This document shows, piece after piece, positions 16,842 through 24,208 of a stretch of DNA of 37,528 nucleotides. Position 1 is the first letter of the stretch. Each line of letters begins with the position of its first letter. The notes beneath the pieces were generated by a model that did no database searches, was not told the DNA's origin, and worked only from the letters and a program-made list of their open reading frames with translations. The position numbers were made by a program, and so were the translations under genes. Origin of the DNA: an uncultured Actinomycetes bacterium (GTDB lineage: Bacteria; Actinomycetota; Thermoleophilia; RBG-16-64-13); the NCBI GenBank assembly GCA_903873715.1, contig CAIQPS010000122.1:1-37528 (forward strand), written 5' to 3'.

Positions 16842-17486
16842 CTAGTACGCCACACAGAAACGTCTGCGCGTGTGCTTCGGCTCCTCGAGCTCGTCGATCA
16901 TGGCCACGGCATAGTCGGCCGTCGAGATCTTGCACTCGCCCTTCTCGTCCACGAGCATCTGGTCGCCGCCAAGGCGGAACGTGCCGGTGCGCTCGCCGGG
17001 CTGCAGCATCGCGGCGGGGCTGAGGAAGGTCCAATCGAGATCCGGCTCCTCTTTCAGCAGATAGAGGAACTGCCGGGTGCCGCCCGCACCGGCCTTCCAG
17101 GCGGGCGGAAAGTCCGGGGTGTCTATGAGTTGCTGCCCGGGCGCCACTTCCAGGCTGCCCGCGCCGCCGACCGCCAGAAGGCGCTTGACGCCGGACTTCT
17201 TGGTCGCCGCGATGATGGCCTTCTCCGCCGCCACGAACCGCTCGAATACGTCGCCCGGCTCGTCGCGGTTGGGGTTGAACGCCGCGATGACCGCGTCGTG
17301 GCCGGCCAGCGCGTCCGCGAGGGCGTCCACGTCGAGGACGTCCACCTGCTTGGCGGTGAGGTTCGGGCGCTCGGGCAACCGGTCCACGCGACGGACGATG
17401 GCCGTCACCTCGTGTCCGCGGTCCAGCGCCTCGTTCAACAACTGCGATCCGACGAACCCCGTTGCCCCGATGAGTGCGACTTTCAT
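16842..17486 (-). CDS. NAD(P)-binding atypical SDR (YwnB/biliverdin-reductase-like)
   Basis: A 214-residue Rossmann-fold protein. GATGFVG at residues 7-13 is the dinucleotide-binding loop; RR (about 32-33) after the second strand suggests NADPH preference; VDVLD (about 48-53) and VGGAGSLEV (about 115-123) follow the pattern of atypical short-chain dehydrogenases of the YwnB/BLVRB-like group. The C-terminus ends in RRRFCVAY. These proteins reduce flavins or small carbonyls, or act as redox-linked regulators; substrate cannot be told. AAGGGGGG is a good ribosome binding site before the ATG. It stands downstream of the DUF1015 gene on the same strand with a 76-base gap, so co-transcription is possible. 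Confidence 0.85.
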   Translation of the reverse strand: MKVALIGATGFVGSQLLNEALDRGHEVTAIVRRVDRLPERPNLTAKQVDVLDVDALADALAGHDAVIAAFNPNRDEPGDVFERFVAAEKAIIAATKKSGVKRLLAVGGAGSLEVAPGQQLIDTPDFPPAWKAGAGGTRQFLYLLKEEPDLDWTFLSPAAMLQPGERTGTFRLGGDQMLVDEKGECKISTADYAVAMIDELEEPKHTRRRFCVAY

Positions 17487-17562
17487 GCCGATCCCCCCTT
17501 GGATAGCCGGTTTGACGGACGGAGCGGCGCCCGCGGCCGTGGCGGCCCGGGCGCCGGGACGG

Positions 17563-18924
17563 TCAGAGTGTCCCTGACAGGTCCTGGAACACCAGCCCCG
17601 TGGGCAGTTTGGGATAGAAGAAGGTGGCCTTCTGCGGCATCCGCTCGCCCGCGAAGGCCACTTCCCGGACCTGTTCCAGCCCCGTCGGGTTCATGAAGAA
17701 GCCCGCCTGGAACTCGCCGGCATCGAGCCGCTCGAAGGCGTCGGTGGTGTCCTTGAAGTAGGTGATGCTCCCCTCGGCCGAGGTGCGCTCCGCGGGGATG
17801 CCGAGCACCGGTCCCAGGATGAGTTCCTGCAGGATGGTCACGTCGAGTTGTTGATATCCGGCCGTGTGCCCCGGCGCGGCGGCTGCCGCAGCCGAGCCGT
17901 CGACCAGGCGCAGCCCGTACAGGCCACCGGCGCCCGGCGCCCACACGGCGAACGCCCCGCGGGGGTGCGCTGCCAGGTACTGCTCGATCGCGTCCCGCAC
18001 GCCGGGGATGCCCGGCTTGGCGGCCAACGCCTCCACGGCGAAGGTCCCGGCCAGGGCGTCCGGAAGGCCGGCCAGTCTCCCCGGGTCCACGCCGGCCACC
18101 AGGCGGTGGGTGGCGTAGATGGCCAGGCCGGGGTCGGCCATGTTGCTCAGGTAGGCGAGAAGGTATTCGTATGCCGGCGGGTCGCCGAGTGCCGCCTCCG
18201 CGCCGTCCGCGACCGCGCCGCTCGCCGCCAGCTCCCTCCGATGCTCGCGGTAGCGCAGGGCCGTCTCGTACCGGTGGTGTCCGTCCGCGATGACGAAGCG
18301 GGCGTCGCCCAGTTCGCGGCCTACCAAGACCAGCAGCGCCGGGTCGGACGTCGGCCAGAGCCGGGTGATGTTCCCGTCCTCACCGGTGATCACCGTAGCC
18401 GGGGGTTGCGAACCCGGGCCGGCCTGCCATGCCGTGGTGATGGGGTCGCCGGGCAGGTCGTAGAGCAGGAACACCGGGCTCAGGCTCATCGCCGTGTGCT
18501 CCATGAGGTCGAAACGGTCGGCTTTGGGGCCGGAGAATGTCTGTTCGTGCGGGAAGATGACGCCTTCCGAGAACTCGTGGACCCGCACCGCGGCCAGGAA
18601 CCCGTGCCGTCTCCGCGCCCGCCCGTCGGGGCCGGTGAACTCCTCTTCCACGAAGGTCAGAGTGGGGGTCTGGTCACGGACGAGGACGCCGTCCTTCTTC
18701 CATTTCTCCAACTGGGCCGCTGCCCGGGTGTAGCGGTTGTCGCAGTCGGTGTCGCTGGGCATGGTCATGCCCAGGTCCACGCGCACCACGTTGTTCCGGC
18801 TGCGCGCGTAGAGGCGGGATTGGAGCTCGGGCCCTATGACGTCGTAGGGCGGTGCCACCAGCGAGTCGGGGTCGCCGGCAGCGGGTGAGTAACGCCATGC
18901 GTGGAAGGGAGCGGCTGTGTCCAT
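17563..18924 (-). CDS. DUF1015 family protein
   Basis: A 453-residue cytosolic protein of the DUF1015 family, widespread in bacteria and with relatives in archaea. Visible family landmarks are PPYDVI (about 25-30), the NVVRVDLG stretch (45-52), GVIFPHEQT (121-129), SPVFLLY (149-155) and IADGHHRYETALRYR (212-226). Biochemical function is not established for most members; the ParB/sulfiredoxin-like fold suggested for relatives implies nucleotide or phosphate handling. There is no ribosome binding site; TATCAT ends seven bases before the ATG, so the transcript is probably leaderless. It is divergent from the 86-residue gene on the other strand. Confidence 0.9.
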   Translation of the reverse strand: MDTAAPFHAWRYSPAAGDPDSLVAPPYDVIGPELQSRLYARSRNNVVRVDLGMTMPSDTDCDNRYTRAAAQLEKWKKDGVLVRDQTPTLTFVEEEFTGPDGRARRRHGFLAAVRVHEFSEGVIFPHEQTFSGPKADRFDLMEHTAMSLSPVFLLYDLPGDPITTAWQAGPGSQPPATVITGEDGNITRLWPTSDPALLVLVGRELGDARFVIADGHHRYETALRYREHRRELAASGAVADGAEAALGDPPAYEYLLAYLSNMADPGLAIYATHRLVAGVDPGRLAGLPDALAGTFAVEALAAKPGIPGVRDAIEQYLAAHPRGAFAVWAPGAGGLYGLRLVDGSAAAAAAPGHTAGYQQLDVTILQELILGPVLGIPAERTSAEGSITYFKDTTDAFERLDAGEFQAGFFMNPTGLEQVREVAFAGERMPQKATFFYPKLPTGLVFQDLSGTL

Positions 18925-18931
18925 AGTGCGA

Positions 18932-18937
18932 ATGATA
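18932..18937 (-). promoter_or_regulatory. -10 box TATCAT of a likely leaderless DUF1015 gene
   Basis: TATCAT on the minus strand ends seven bases before the ATG at 18924, with no Shine-Dalgarno sequence. No good -35 is visible. Confidence 0.5.
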
Positions 18938-18965
18938 ACAGCGGGGGCCGCTCACCCCGGTCGCG

Positions 18966-18994
18966 TTGCTTATGGCGTGCTCAATCGTTAGATT
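18966..18994 (+). promoter_or_regulatory. Sigma70-type promoter candidate for the 86-residue gene
   Basis: TTGCTT and TAGATT are separated by 17 bases, about 100 bases before the ATG at 19097. Confidence 0.45.
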
Positions 18995-19096
18995 GGGAAA
19001 AGGATGGTTGCTGCAACACCCAGCGTCCAGCCTTTTTTGAGAGCCGTCGGGCGGCGAGCCGCGGTGGCTCGAAGGGCAGGAGAAAGAGAGAGCTCG

Positions 19097-19357
19097 ATGG
19101 CGATCACGGACAAGATACGAGGTGGGATCGAGCAGGCCGCGCGCGAGACGGAGAAGGCGCTCGACAAGGGCAAGACCAAGCTCGGAGAACTGCAGATAGA
19201 GATGCAGATGGACGGCTTGGCCAAGAAGCTCGGATACCTGGTGTTCGACTTCTACCGAGGCCGCGAGGTGGACCAGGCGGTCCGCCAGAAGGTCATCGAC
19301 GACCTGTCTCGACTGGAAGACCAGCTGCAGAGACTGCGGGGTGACGGGACGGCATGA
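19097..19357 (+). CDS. Small helical hypothetical protein
   Basis: An 86-residue, charged, almost wholly alpha-helical protein without cysteine or membrane segment. Heptad-like patterns (KIRGGIEQAARETEKALDKG and VIDDLSRLEDQLQRL) suggest two helices forming a coiled coil or helical hairpin around a central LGYLVFDFYRGRE patch. The ATG at 19097 is chosen because AGGAGAAAGAGAG lies upstream; the frame stays open to 19004 but those residues look like leader DNA. I do not recognise a named family. It lies 30 bases before the DUF1828-like gene and is likely co-transcribed with it. Confidence 0.75.
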   Translation: MAITDKIRGGIEQAARETEKALDKGKTKLGELQIEMQMDGLAKKLGYLVFDFYRGREVDQAVRQKVIDDLSRLEDQLQRLRGDGTA

Positions 19358-19387
19358 GCGACGAAAGGGCATGAGCGGCGAGGCGAC

Positions 19388-19876
19388 ATGATCGACGGGA
19401 CGAGGGACATCGAGGTCGCAGACTTCACGGGGCTGGTCTCCGGCGACCGGAACGTGTGGGAGCGGCTCGAGAGGGGCGGGCGCGTGAGCGCGGTGACCCC
19501 GTTCCGCTACCCGGGCCGCCGGGGATGGGTGGTCCTGCATATCGTCCCGGCCGTCTCGGAGGCCGGTGGACCGCAGCGGTTCACCATCAGCGACGGCGGG
19601 GCGCTCATCAAGAGCCTGGACGAGCAGGGGCTGGACCTCTCAGTCGACATGATCCTCAGCAAGACGGTCTTCCACGCCGTGAAGGAGTTCGACGGGATCT
19701 GCTTCAGCTCCGGGGAGTTCTGCCTGGCCTCCAGCGCGGAGACCCTCGTGGCCGATCTGTGGCGCTTCCTGCAGCTCGTCACCGAACTGGTCGGCCTGCG
19801 GCACTCCAAGTACAAGGATGCTCTGGTCCAGCTTTCCCGCAGGAGCGAGCGGACGCCGGGCCTCATGAACTGGTAG
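19388..19876 (+). CDS. DUF1828-like domain protein
   Basis: A 162-residue cytosolic protein. The middle (about residues 40-90: PFRYPGRRGWVVLHIV, then FTISDGGALIKSLDEQGLDLS) resembles the DUF1828 pattern, in which an RITDDGYTL-like strand is followed by a helix with conserved Gly and Leu; the C-terminal half (AETLVADLWRFLQLVTELVGL) is a long helix. DUF1828 proteins occur in bacteria and phages and have no established function, though some are near toxin-antitoxin or defence genes. It follows the helical 86-residue gene closely. The assignment rests on pattern memory and needs a profile search. Confidence 0.65.
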   Translation: MIDGTRDIEVADFTGLVSGDRNVWERLERGGRVSAVTPFRYPGRRGWVVLHIVPAVSEAGGPQRFTISDGGALIKSLDEQGLDLSVDMILSKTVFHAVKEFDGICFSSGEFCLASSAETLVADLWRFLQLVTELVGLRHSKYKDALVQLSRRSERTPGLMNW

Positions 19877-19947
19877 GGGGCGCGGGCCGCGTGGCGAAGC
19901 GGCGCGCCCGCGCACGATAGACAGGCGCATCTGGTCGAGAGGTGGGG

Positions 19948-19980
19948 CTGCGGCGCCGGTGGGGGGAACCGGCGCCGCGG
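19948..19980. terminator. GC-rich hairpin between convergent genes
   Basis: An 11-bp perfect stem (GCGGCGCCGGT with ACCGGCGCCGC), extendable by two pairs, has a seven-base G-rich loop and no T-run. It probably ends transcription from both sides. Confidence 0.5.
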
Positions 19981-19995
19981 GAGGGAGATCGAGTC

Positions 19996-20292
19996 CTATG
20001 CGAGGCGGGGGCGGTGCCTCGGCTCTACCGTCGGGATGGAATCGATCCCTTCGAGAGCGTCGAGGATGCACGCGAACCCTTCTTCGACCGCCATCGATAC
20101 GTATGCGGCCTGCGTCCTGTCGAGCACGGCGTTCTGAACGTGCCAGCACTCGGGGCACCAGAGCCTTACCTGCCAGCGCTCCTCTTCTCCCTTGGTCCAG
20201 TCCGAGGCCTGGATGAGAGGAGATGAGCAGCAGCGGCAATGGAGCTCGAGAGCTGCTGTCGGTCGGGGGAAGTTGTCGCCTGTGTTCGTCAC
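19996..20292 (-). CDS. Small zinc-ribbon-like hypothetical protein
   Basis: A 98-residue protein with CRCCSSPL (about residues 19-26) and CPEC (about 46-49), spaced like the two knuckles of a zinc ribbon, followed by a helical C-terminus (VSMAVEEGFACILDALEGIDSI). No named family is recognised. The start is GTG without an evident ribosome binding site, so the exact N-terminus is uncertain. It stands alone, convergent with the DUF1828-like gene. Confidence 0.65.
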   Translation of the reverse strand: MTNTGDNFPRPTAALELHCRCCSSPLIQASDWTKGEEERWQVRLWCPECWHVQNAVLDRTQAAYVSMAVEEGFACILDALEGIDSIPTVEPRHRPRLA

Positions 20293-20397
20293 ACAACAGC
20301 TATCGGCTGCGAGGGGCTTCCGGTTTAGTGGGACCTTAGTCCTACCCTCCGGTTACATGCTTGCCGCGCCGGCCGGCCGCCGACCGTGCGGCAGCTC

Positions 20398-20429
20398 CCT
20401 TCTGGGCGCCTCGTCAGCCGCCCAGAAGG
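20398..20429 (-). terminator. Hairpin across the stop codon of the GT39 gene
   Basis: A perfect 11-bp stem (CCTTCTGGGCG with CGCCCAGAAGG) has the GT39 stop codon in its ten-base loop. There is no T-run after it on the minus strand, so it may be a terminator or an mRNA 3'-end stabiliser. Confidence 0.4.
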
Positions 20430-22414
20430 TAGAGCGTGCCGGAGGCCGACCCGCCGTATGCCGCCGAGTCGACGGCCGTGCCGTTCGCCGCCACCCATTC
20501 GGTGACGGCCTGGAGGGTGGTGCGCGCCACTTCGGAGGTGGTGCCGGCGCTCTTGGCCGACGAGGTCGATGTCAGGAGCACGTACCTCAGTTCTCCCGAC
20601 GCGACCATCTGCTGCAGTTCGTCCACCGTGGGATAGGGGTCCCGGCTCTTGTAGCCGCCGATGGTCACCACCGGCTCGCCCGTGGCCAGGATCAGGGGGA
20701 CCGACTCGGTGGTCGATTGGACCGCGACGAGATACTTTGCATCGCCCTGGTTGCTCTCCAGATAATCCAGGAGGCCTTGGTCGACGGTGAGGTCGGAGCC
20801 GTTGGAGGTGGATCCGGGACCGGTGGTGCGCGGTCCCGCCGACGCGGTGTTGCCGGTGACCGATCGGGCGATGGTGCTGGCCGAGTACGCGAACGGCCCG
20901 GCGAGCAGCGTGGCGGTCGATAGGACTGCCACGGCGGTGGTCACGAAGACGATCGCGGAGCGCCGCCGCCGGCGGCCCGAAGACGTGCTGCGCAGGTTGA
21001 GGACGACGAGCGACCCGGCCGCGCCTACTGCACCGCAGACCAGGACGGCGGTAGCCAGACCCGGGGCGTATCCGGAGACCCGGCCGAGCATGGCCGAGGA
21101 GAGAGCGGCGGTGCCGGCGATCGCGGCGGGGAGCATCCACGAGGCCCAGCGCCGGGCGCGGCCCGCGTCCCAGAGCCCGACGGCGCCGGCGCCTGCCAAT
21201 GCCGCCACGCCGGGCGCCAACACCACGGTGTAATAGGAGTGGAGCGTGCCGGAGGCCTCGCTGAAGACCGCGATCATCACGACGGTCCACAGGCCCCAGA
21301 GCAGGTAGCCTGCCCGCGACCGGTCGGTGCGCGGCCGCCGGATGGTGACGGCGAGACCGGCGACCAGTCCGGCGAGGGCCAGCGGGAGCAGCCAGGCCAC
21401 CTGGCCGCCGAGTTGCGAGTTGAAGATCCGTAGCCAGCCTGGGTCGCCCGCCAGGTTGGCGCCCTGCGCGGTGGTGTCGAGGACGCCGGCGGTGCGGCCG
21501 AGGATGAGCGCTATCCAGGAATCGGAGGTGGTGCCGCCCACGTGGGGGCGCGAAGCGGCGGGCCACAACTCCACTATCGCCACCCACCAGCCGGCGGCCA
21601 CGATCATGGCGCCGAAGGCTGCGAGGAGTTGCCAGATGCGGCGGCCCATCTTGGGCGGACCGGCCACCAGATAGGTGATGCCGAGGGCGGGGACGATCAT
21701 CAGGCCCATGAGCATCTTGGTGAGGAAGGCGAAGCCGAGGATGACCCCGGTCAGCGCCAGCTTGCGGGTGGAGCCCTTCTCGAGGGCCGACCAGAACGCC
21801 CAGGTGCCGAGGAGCAGCAGGAGGGTGAGGAAGGCGTCGGGGTTGTTGTAGCGGAAGATGAGCGCCGCGACCGGGGTGAGCGCGAAGGCCAGGGCGGCCA
21901 GGAGGCCGGCGATCTCGCCGCGCCAGCGCCGAACGAGGTGCCCGAGCACCGCGACCGAGGCCACGCCGGCCAGGGCCTGGGGAACGAGCATGCTCCAGCT
22001 GGAGAAGCCGAAGATGCGCCCGAAGATCGCCATGGCCCAGATGGCCACCGGCGGCTTGTCCACGGTGATGAACGATCCGGGGTCGAGGGACCCGAAGAAG
22101 AAGGCCTTCCAGCTGACCGTTGCGCTCTTGACCGCGGCGGCGTAGTAGCTGTTGGCCATGCCGTTCCGGGAGAGGGACCAGGTGAAGAGGACGAGCGCGA
22201 GGACGGCGATCGCGGCCCGGCCGGCGATCGCCCACCAGGGTGTCTCAGCGACCACCTGCGCGGCACGCCCGCGAAGCCGCTCCACCCGGCCGCCCGCCGC
22301 CGCACGGGCGGCGGGGGCAGCGGGTTCGGCTGCGCCGAGTGCGCCGGGCGCCGCAGGCGCCACCTGGGCCACCTGGGCTTCAGAGACTTGGGTCACGAGG
22401 TCGTCGGTCCGCAT
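20414..22414 (-). CDS. GT39-family membrane glycosyltransferase (YkcB/ArnT-like)
   Basis: A 666-residue polytopic membrane enzyme. The N-terminus (1-58) is an Ala/Pro-rich cytoplasmic tail; the first transmembrane helix starts near residue 63, followed by the outer loop NSYYAAAVKSATVSW and LDPGSFITVDKPPVAIW (D119, K120, PP121-122), the hallmark of GT39/ArnT-like enzymes that use polyprenyl-phosphate sugars outside the membrane. Many helices follow to about residue 500, with FRYNNPDAFL near 170-180. The C-terminal 150 residues are an extracytoplasmic soluble domain (DLTVDQGLLDYLESNQ, ATGEPVVTIGGYKS) as in YkcA/YkcB-type enzymes. Acceptors may be proteins, wall polymers or lipids. It is 22 bases downstream of the phosphodiester glycosidase gene and probably in one operon with it. 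Confidence 0.93.
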   Translation of the reverse strand: MRTDDLVTQVSEAQVAQVAPAAPGALGAAEPAAPAARAAAGGRVERLRGRAAQVVAETPWWAIAGRAAIAVLALVLFTWSLSRNGMANSYYAAAVKSATVSWKAFFFGSLDPGSFITVDKPPVAIWAMAIFGRIFGFSSWSMLVPQALAGVASVAVLGHLVRRWRGEIAGLLAALAFALTPVAALIFRYNNPDAFLTLLLLLGTWAFWSALEKGSTRKLALTGVILGFAFLTKMLMGLMIVPALGITYLVAGPPKMGRRIWQLLAAFGAMIVAAGWWVAIVELWPAASRPHVGGTTSDSWIALILGRTAGVLDTTAQGANLAGDPGWLRIFNSQLGGQVAWLLPLALAGLVAGLAVTIRRPRTDRSRAGYLLWGLWTVVMIAVFSEASGTLHSYYTVVLAPGVAALAGAGAVGLWDAGRARRWASWMLPAAIAGTAALSSAMLGRVSGYAPGLATAVLVCGAVGAAGSLVVLNLRSTSSGRRRRRSAIVFVTTAVAVLSTATLLAGPFAYSASTIARSVTGNTASAGPRTTGPGSTSNGSDLTVDQGLLDYLESNQGDAKYLVAVQSTTESVPLILATGEPVVTIGGYKSRDPYPTVDELQQMVASGELRYVLLTSTSSAKSAGTTSEVARTTLQAVTEWVAANGTAVDSAAYGGSASGTLYLLGG

Positions 22415-22436
22415 GGAAGTCCTGTCCTCTCGCTGC

Positions 22437-23441
22437 CTAGCCGACGAACAGGATGTCGCTCACTGCCCGCTCGCCGTTCTGCTGCGACGGGTCGTTCACG
22501 ACGTTGCCCATGAAGTACAGGGTCGAGGAGCCGCCGCCGTCGAGGTTGTAGGCGGTGGTGCAGCCGAGTTGCTGGAAGATCTGGGCGAACTCGGTGAGGG
22601 TCACGCCCCTGCTGTAGCCGGGGCTGCGCCCATCCACGACCACGAACACGTAGTGGTTGGAGTCGATCATGCCGATGCCGCTCCGCGGGTTCACTCCCTG
22701 GATGGGGTGGCGGGCGTTCGCGTCGGCCTCATAGGTGTCGAGGCCGCTCGCCACCTGGCCGTCCACCAGCAGGCCCGGGCCGAACGAGTAGGTGTTCCAG
22801 ACGCCGTCGGCCAGGAGGTCCGCGGCCGTGGTGGTGGTCTCGTCGTACACCTTCATGGTGCCGTCCTTGTAGATTGCCAGGCCGGTCCGGGTGGGCACGT
22901 CGCGGTAGACGACTCCGTTGCGGATGATGATCCCGTCATCGCGGGAGCTGTAGTAGTCGCCGTTGATGGCCACGATCGCGTTGTTCGCCTGGGCCATGGT
23001 GGAGGTGTCCTGCACCCGGCCGCCGTACGACCCGCTGGCGAACGCGGACTGGAGAGTCGCACCGGCCGCCAACTGGATGTCGGCCACGTAGTAGGTGATC
23101 GTGTCGTTGCCGGAGCCGGTGGTCACCTTTTGGATGGTGATGGTCTTGGTCGCGCTGGTGTAGCTGGTCTCCGTGGCTGTGTAGTCGCCGGAAGCGGCGC
23201 CGGTCGGCGCGGTCGCGGCGGCGGTCGCCGTCCCGCCGCCGGACGTCGATGCGGTCGTGGCGGCCGCCTGGCCCGTCGCGTCGCCGATGGAGGCGGTCTG
23301 GGTGGAGGTCGCGGTTTGGCCGGCCCCCGCGGTCGTGCTGGTACTCGCCGACGAGCCGCAGGCCGCGAGTCCCAAGGCCGCGAACCCGGTCAACGCGAGC
23401 AGCAGTGCGCCCGCGATCGTCAGTCTGATGGTCCGTGTCAT
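22437..23441 (-). CDS. Phosphodiester glycosidase (NAGPA-domain) lipoprotein
   Basis: A 334-residue lipoprotein: signal with lipobox LAAC (C28), then an 80-residue Ser/Thr/Ala/Gly linker, then a NAGPA/phosphodiester glycosidase domain (about 110-334). Family landmarks are AINGDYY, RSGIGMI, VVDGRSPGYSRGVTLTEFAQIF, YNLDGGGSSTLYF and the ending VNDPSQQNGERAVSDILFV. The human relative removes GlcNAc from a phosphodiester; bacterial members are thought to act on phosphodiester-linked sugars of wall polymers. The ribosome binding site is AGAGAGGA. It is first in an operon with the GT39 enzyme and divergent from the CotH/VTC operon. Confidence 0.93.
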   Translation of the reverse strand: MTRTIRLTIAGALLLALTGFAALGLAACGSSASTSTTAGAGQTATSTQTASIGDATGQAAATTASTSGGGTATAAATAPTGAASGDYTATETSYTSATKTITIQKVTTGSGNDTITYYVADIQLAAGATLQSAFASGSYGGRVQDTSTMAQANNAIVAINGDYYSSRDDGIIIRNGVVYRDVPTRTGLAIYKDGTMKVYDETTTTAADLLADGVWNTYSFGPGLLVDGQVASGLDTYEADANARHPIQGVNPRSGIGMIDSNHYVFVVVDGRSPGYSRGVTLTEFAQIFQQLGCTTAYNLDGGGSSTLYFMGNVVNDPSQQNGERAVSDILFVG

Positions 23442-23679
23442 CGAAATCCTCTCTGGTCCTCTCGCGTCTTCATAGTACGTGCCGGCCGGCCGACGGGGAT
23501 CCCGCTCCCCGTCAGTACCGCACCGGTCCAGTCCATGGCCCGAGGCTACCTGGCCCCGAGTAAAGCCGGTGTGAAGCGGCCGGCGGCGCGTATCCGCAAG
23601 GTCAATCCCGACTTACGCCGGATTTACCTGGCCCCCGCGATACTGGGGCCATCGTGAAGTCGTACAAGGAGTCCGTAGG
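23442..23679. promoter_or_regulatory. Divergent control region of the glycosidase and CotH/VTC operons
   Basis: The region holds a perfect 8-bp inverted repeat GACGGGGA/TCCCCGTC (23492-23513), an 11-base direct repeat TACCTGGCCCC at 23547-23557 and 23625-23635, and a 7-bp inverted repeat TGGCCCC/GGGGCCA (23629-23651) that overlaps the second copy. A possible -10, GATACT, sits at 23639 between its arms. These look like operator sites; the regulator is unknown. Confidence 0.45.
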
Positions 23680-24204
23680 ATGAAGAAACGCACAGTCAGC
23701 GCGCTGTTCGCAGCAATCGCCCTGTCGGCGGGCGTCGCTCTCTTCGCCGCCTCGTGCGGCGGCACCGCCCAGACGGCCACCACCGCCACCTCGGTGGCCA
23801 CCACCGCCGTCAGCTCGGCCACCGAGACCACAGCGGCTTCCGGTACTGCCACCTCCGCCGCCGTGGCGCAGAGCGGCACCATCGTGGTGAGCGGCCTGGT
23901 TGACTACCCCATGAGCTTCACGTCCGTGGACATGGACTATATGGATTGGGTCACCGTCACCCAGAGCGGCACCGCCTATGAGGGCGTGCACCTGAGCGAC
24001 ATCTGGACGTTCTACGGCGTGCAGTCCACCGCCAAGACCGTGACGGTCACCGCCGCCGACGGGTCCAAGACCCAGGTCACCCTTGCCGACATCAGCAGCG
24101 ACTCGATCCTCGCCGTCGGCGACGACCAGAGCTTCACCCTGGTGATGCCAGGCATGACCGCCGCCGAGCTCGTCCAGGGCGTCACCGCGATGGATTTCGA
24201 ATAG
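23680..24204 (+). CDS. Lipoprotein with sulfite-oxidase/molybdopterin-binding-like fold, cofactor cysteine absent
   Basis: A 174-residue lipoprotein: lipobox AASC (C26), Thr/Ala/Ser linker (27-68), then a domain with the pattern of the oxidoreductase molybdopterin-binding family: VSGLVDYPMSFTSVDM, YEGVHLSDIWTFYGV and VTVTAADGSKTQVTLADI, ending in MPGMTAAELVQGVTAMDF. Only one cysteine exists (the lipid-modified one), so a molybdenum cofactor cannot be held in the usual way; it is more likely a binding or structural relative. It is the first gene of the operon, four bases before cotH. The ribosome binding site is AAGGAG. Its likely role is an outer-face partner of the system; function unknown. 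Confidence 0.75.
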   Translation: MKKRTVSALFAAIALSAGVALFAASCGGTAQTATTATSVATTAVSSATETTAASGTATSAAVAQSGTIVVSGLVDYPMSFTSVDMDYMDWVTVTQSGTAYEGVHLSDIWTFYGVQSTAKTVTVTAADGSKTQVTLADISSDSILAVGDDQSFTLVMPGMTAAELVQGVTAMDFE

Positions 24205-24208
24205 ACGG

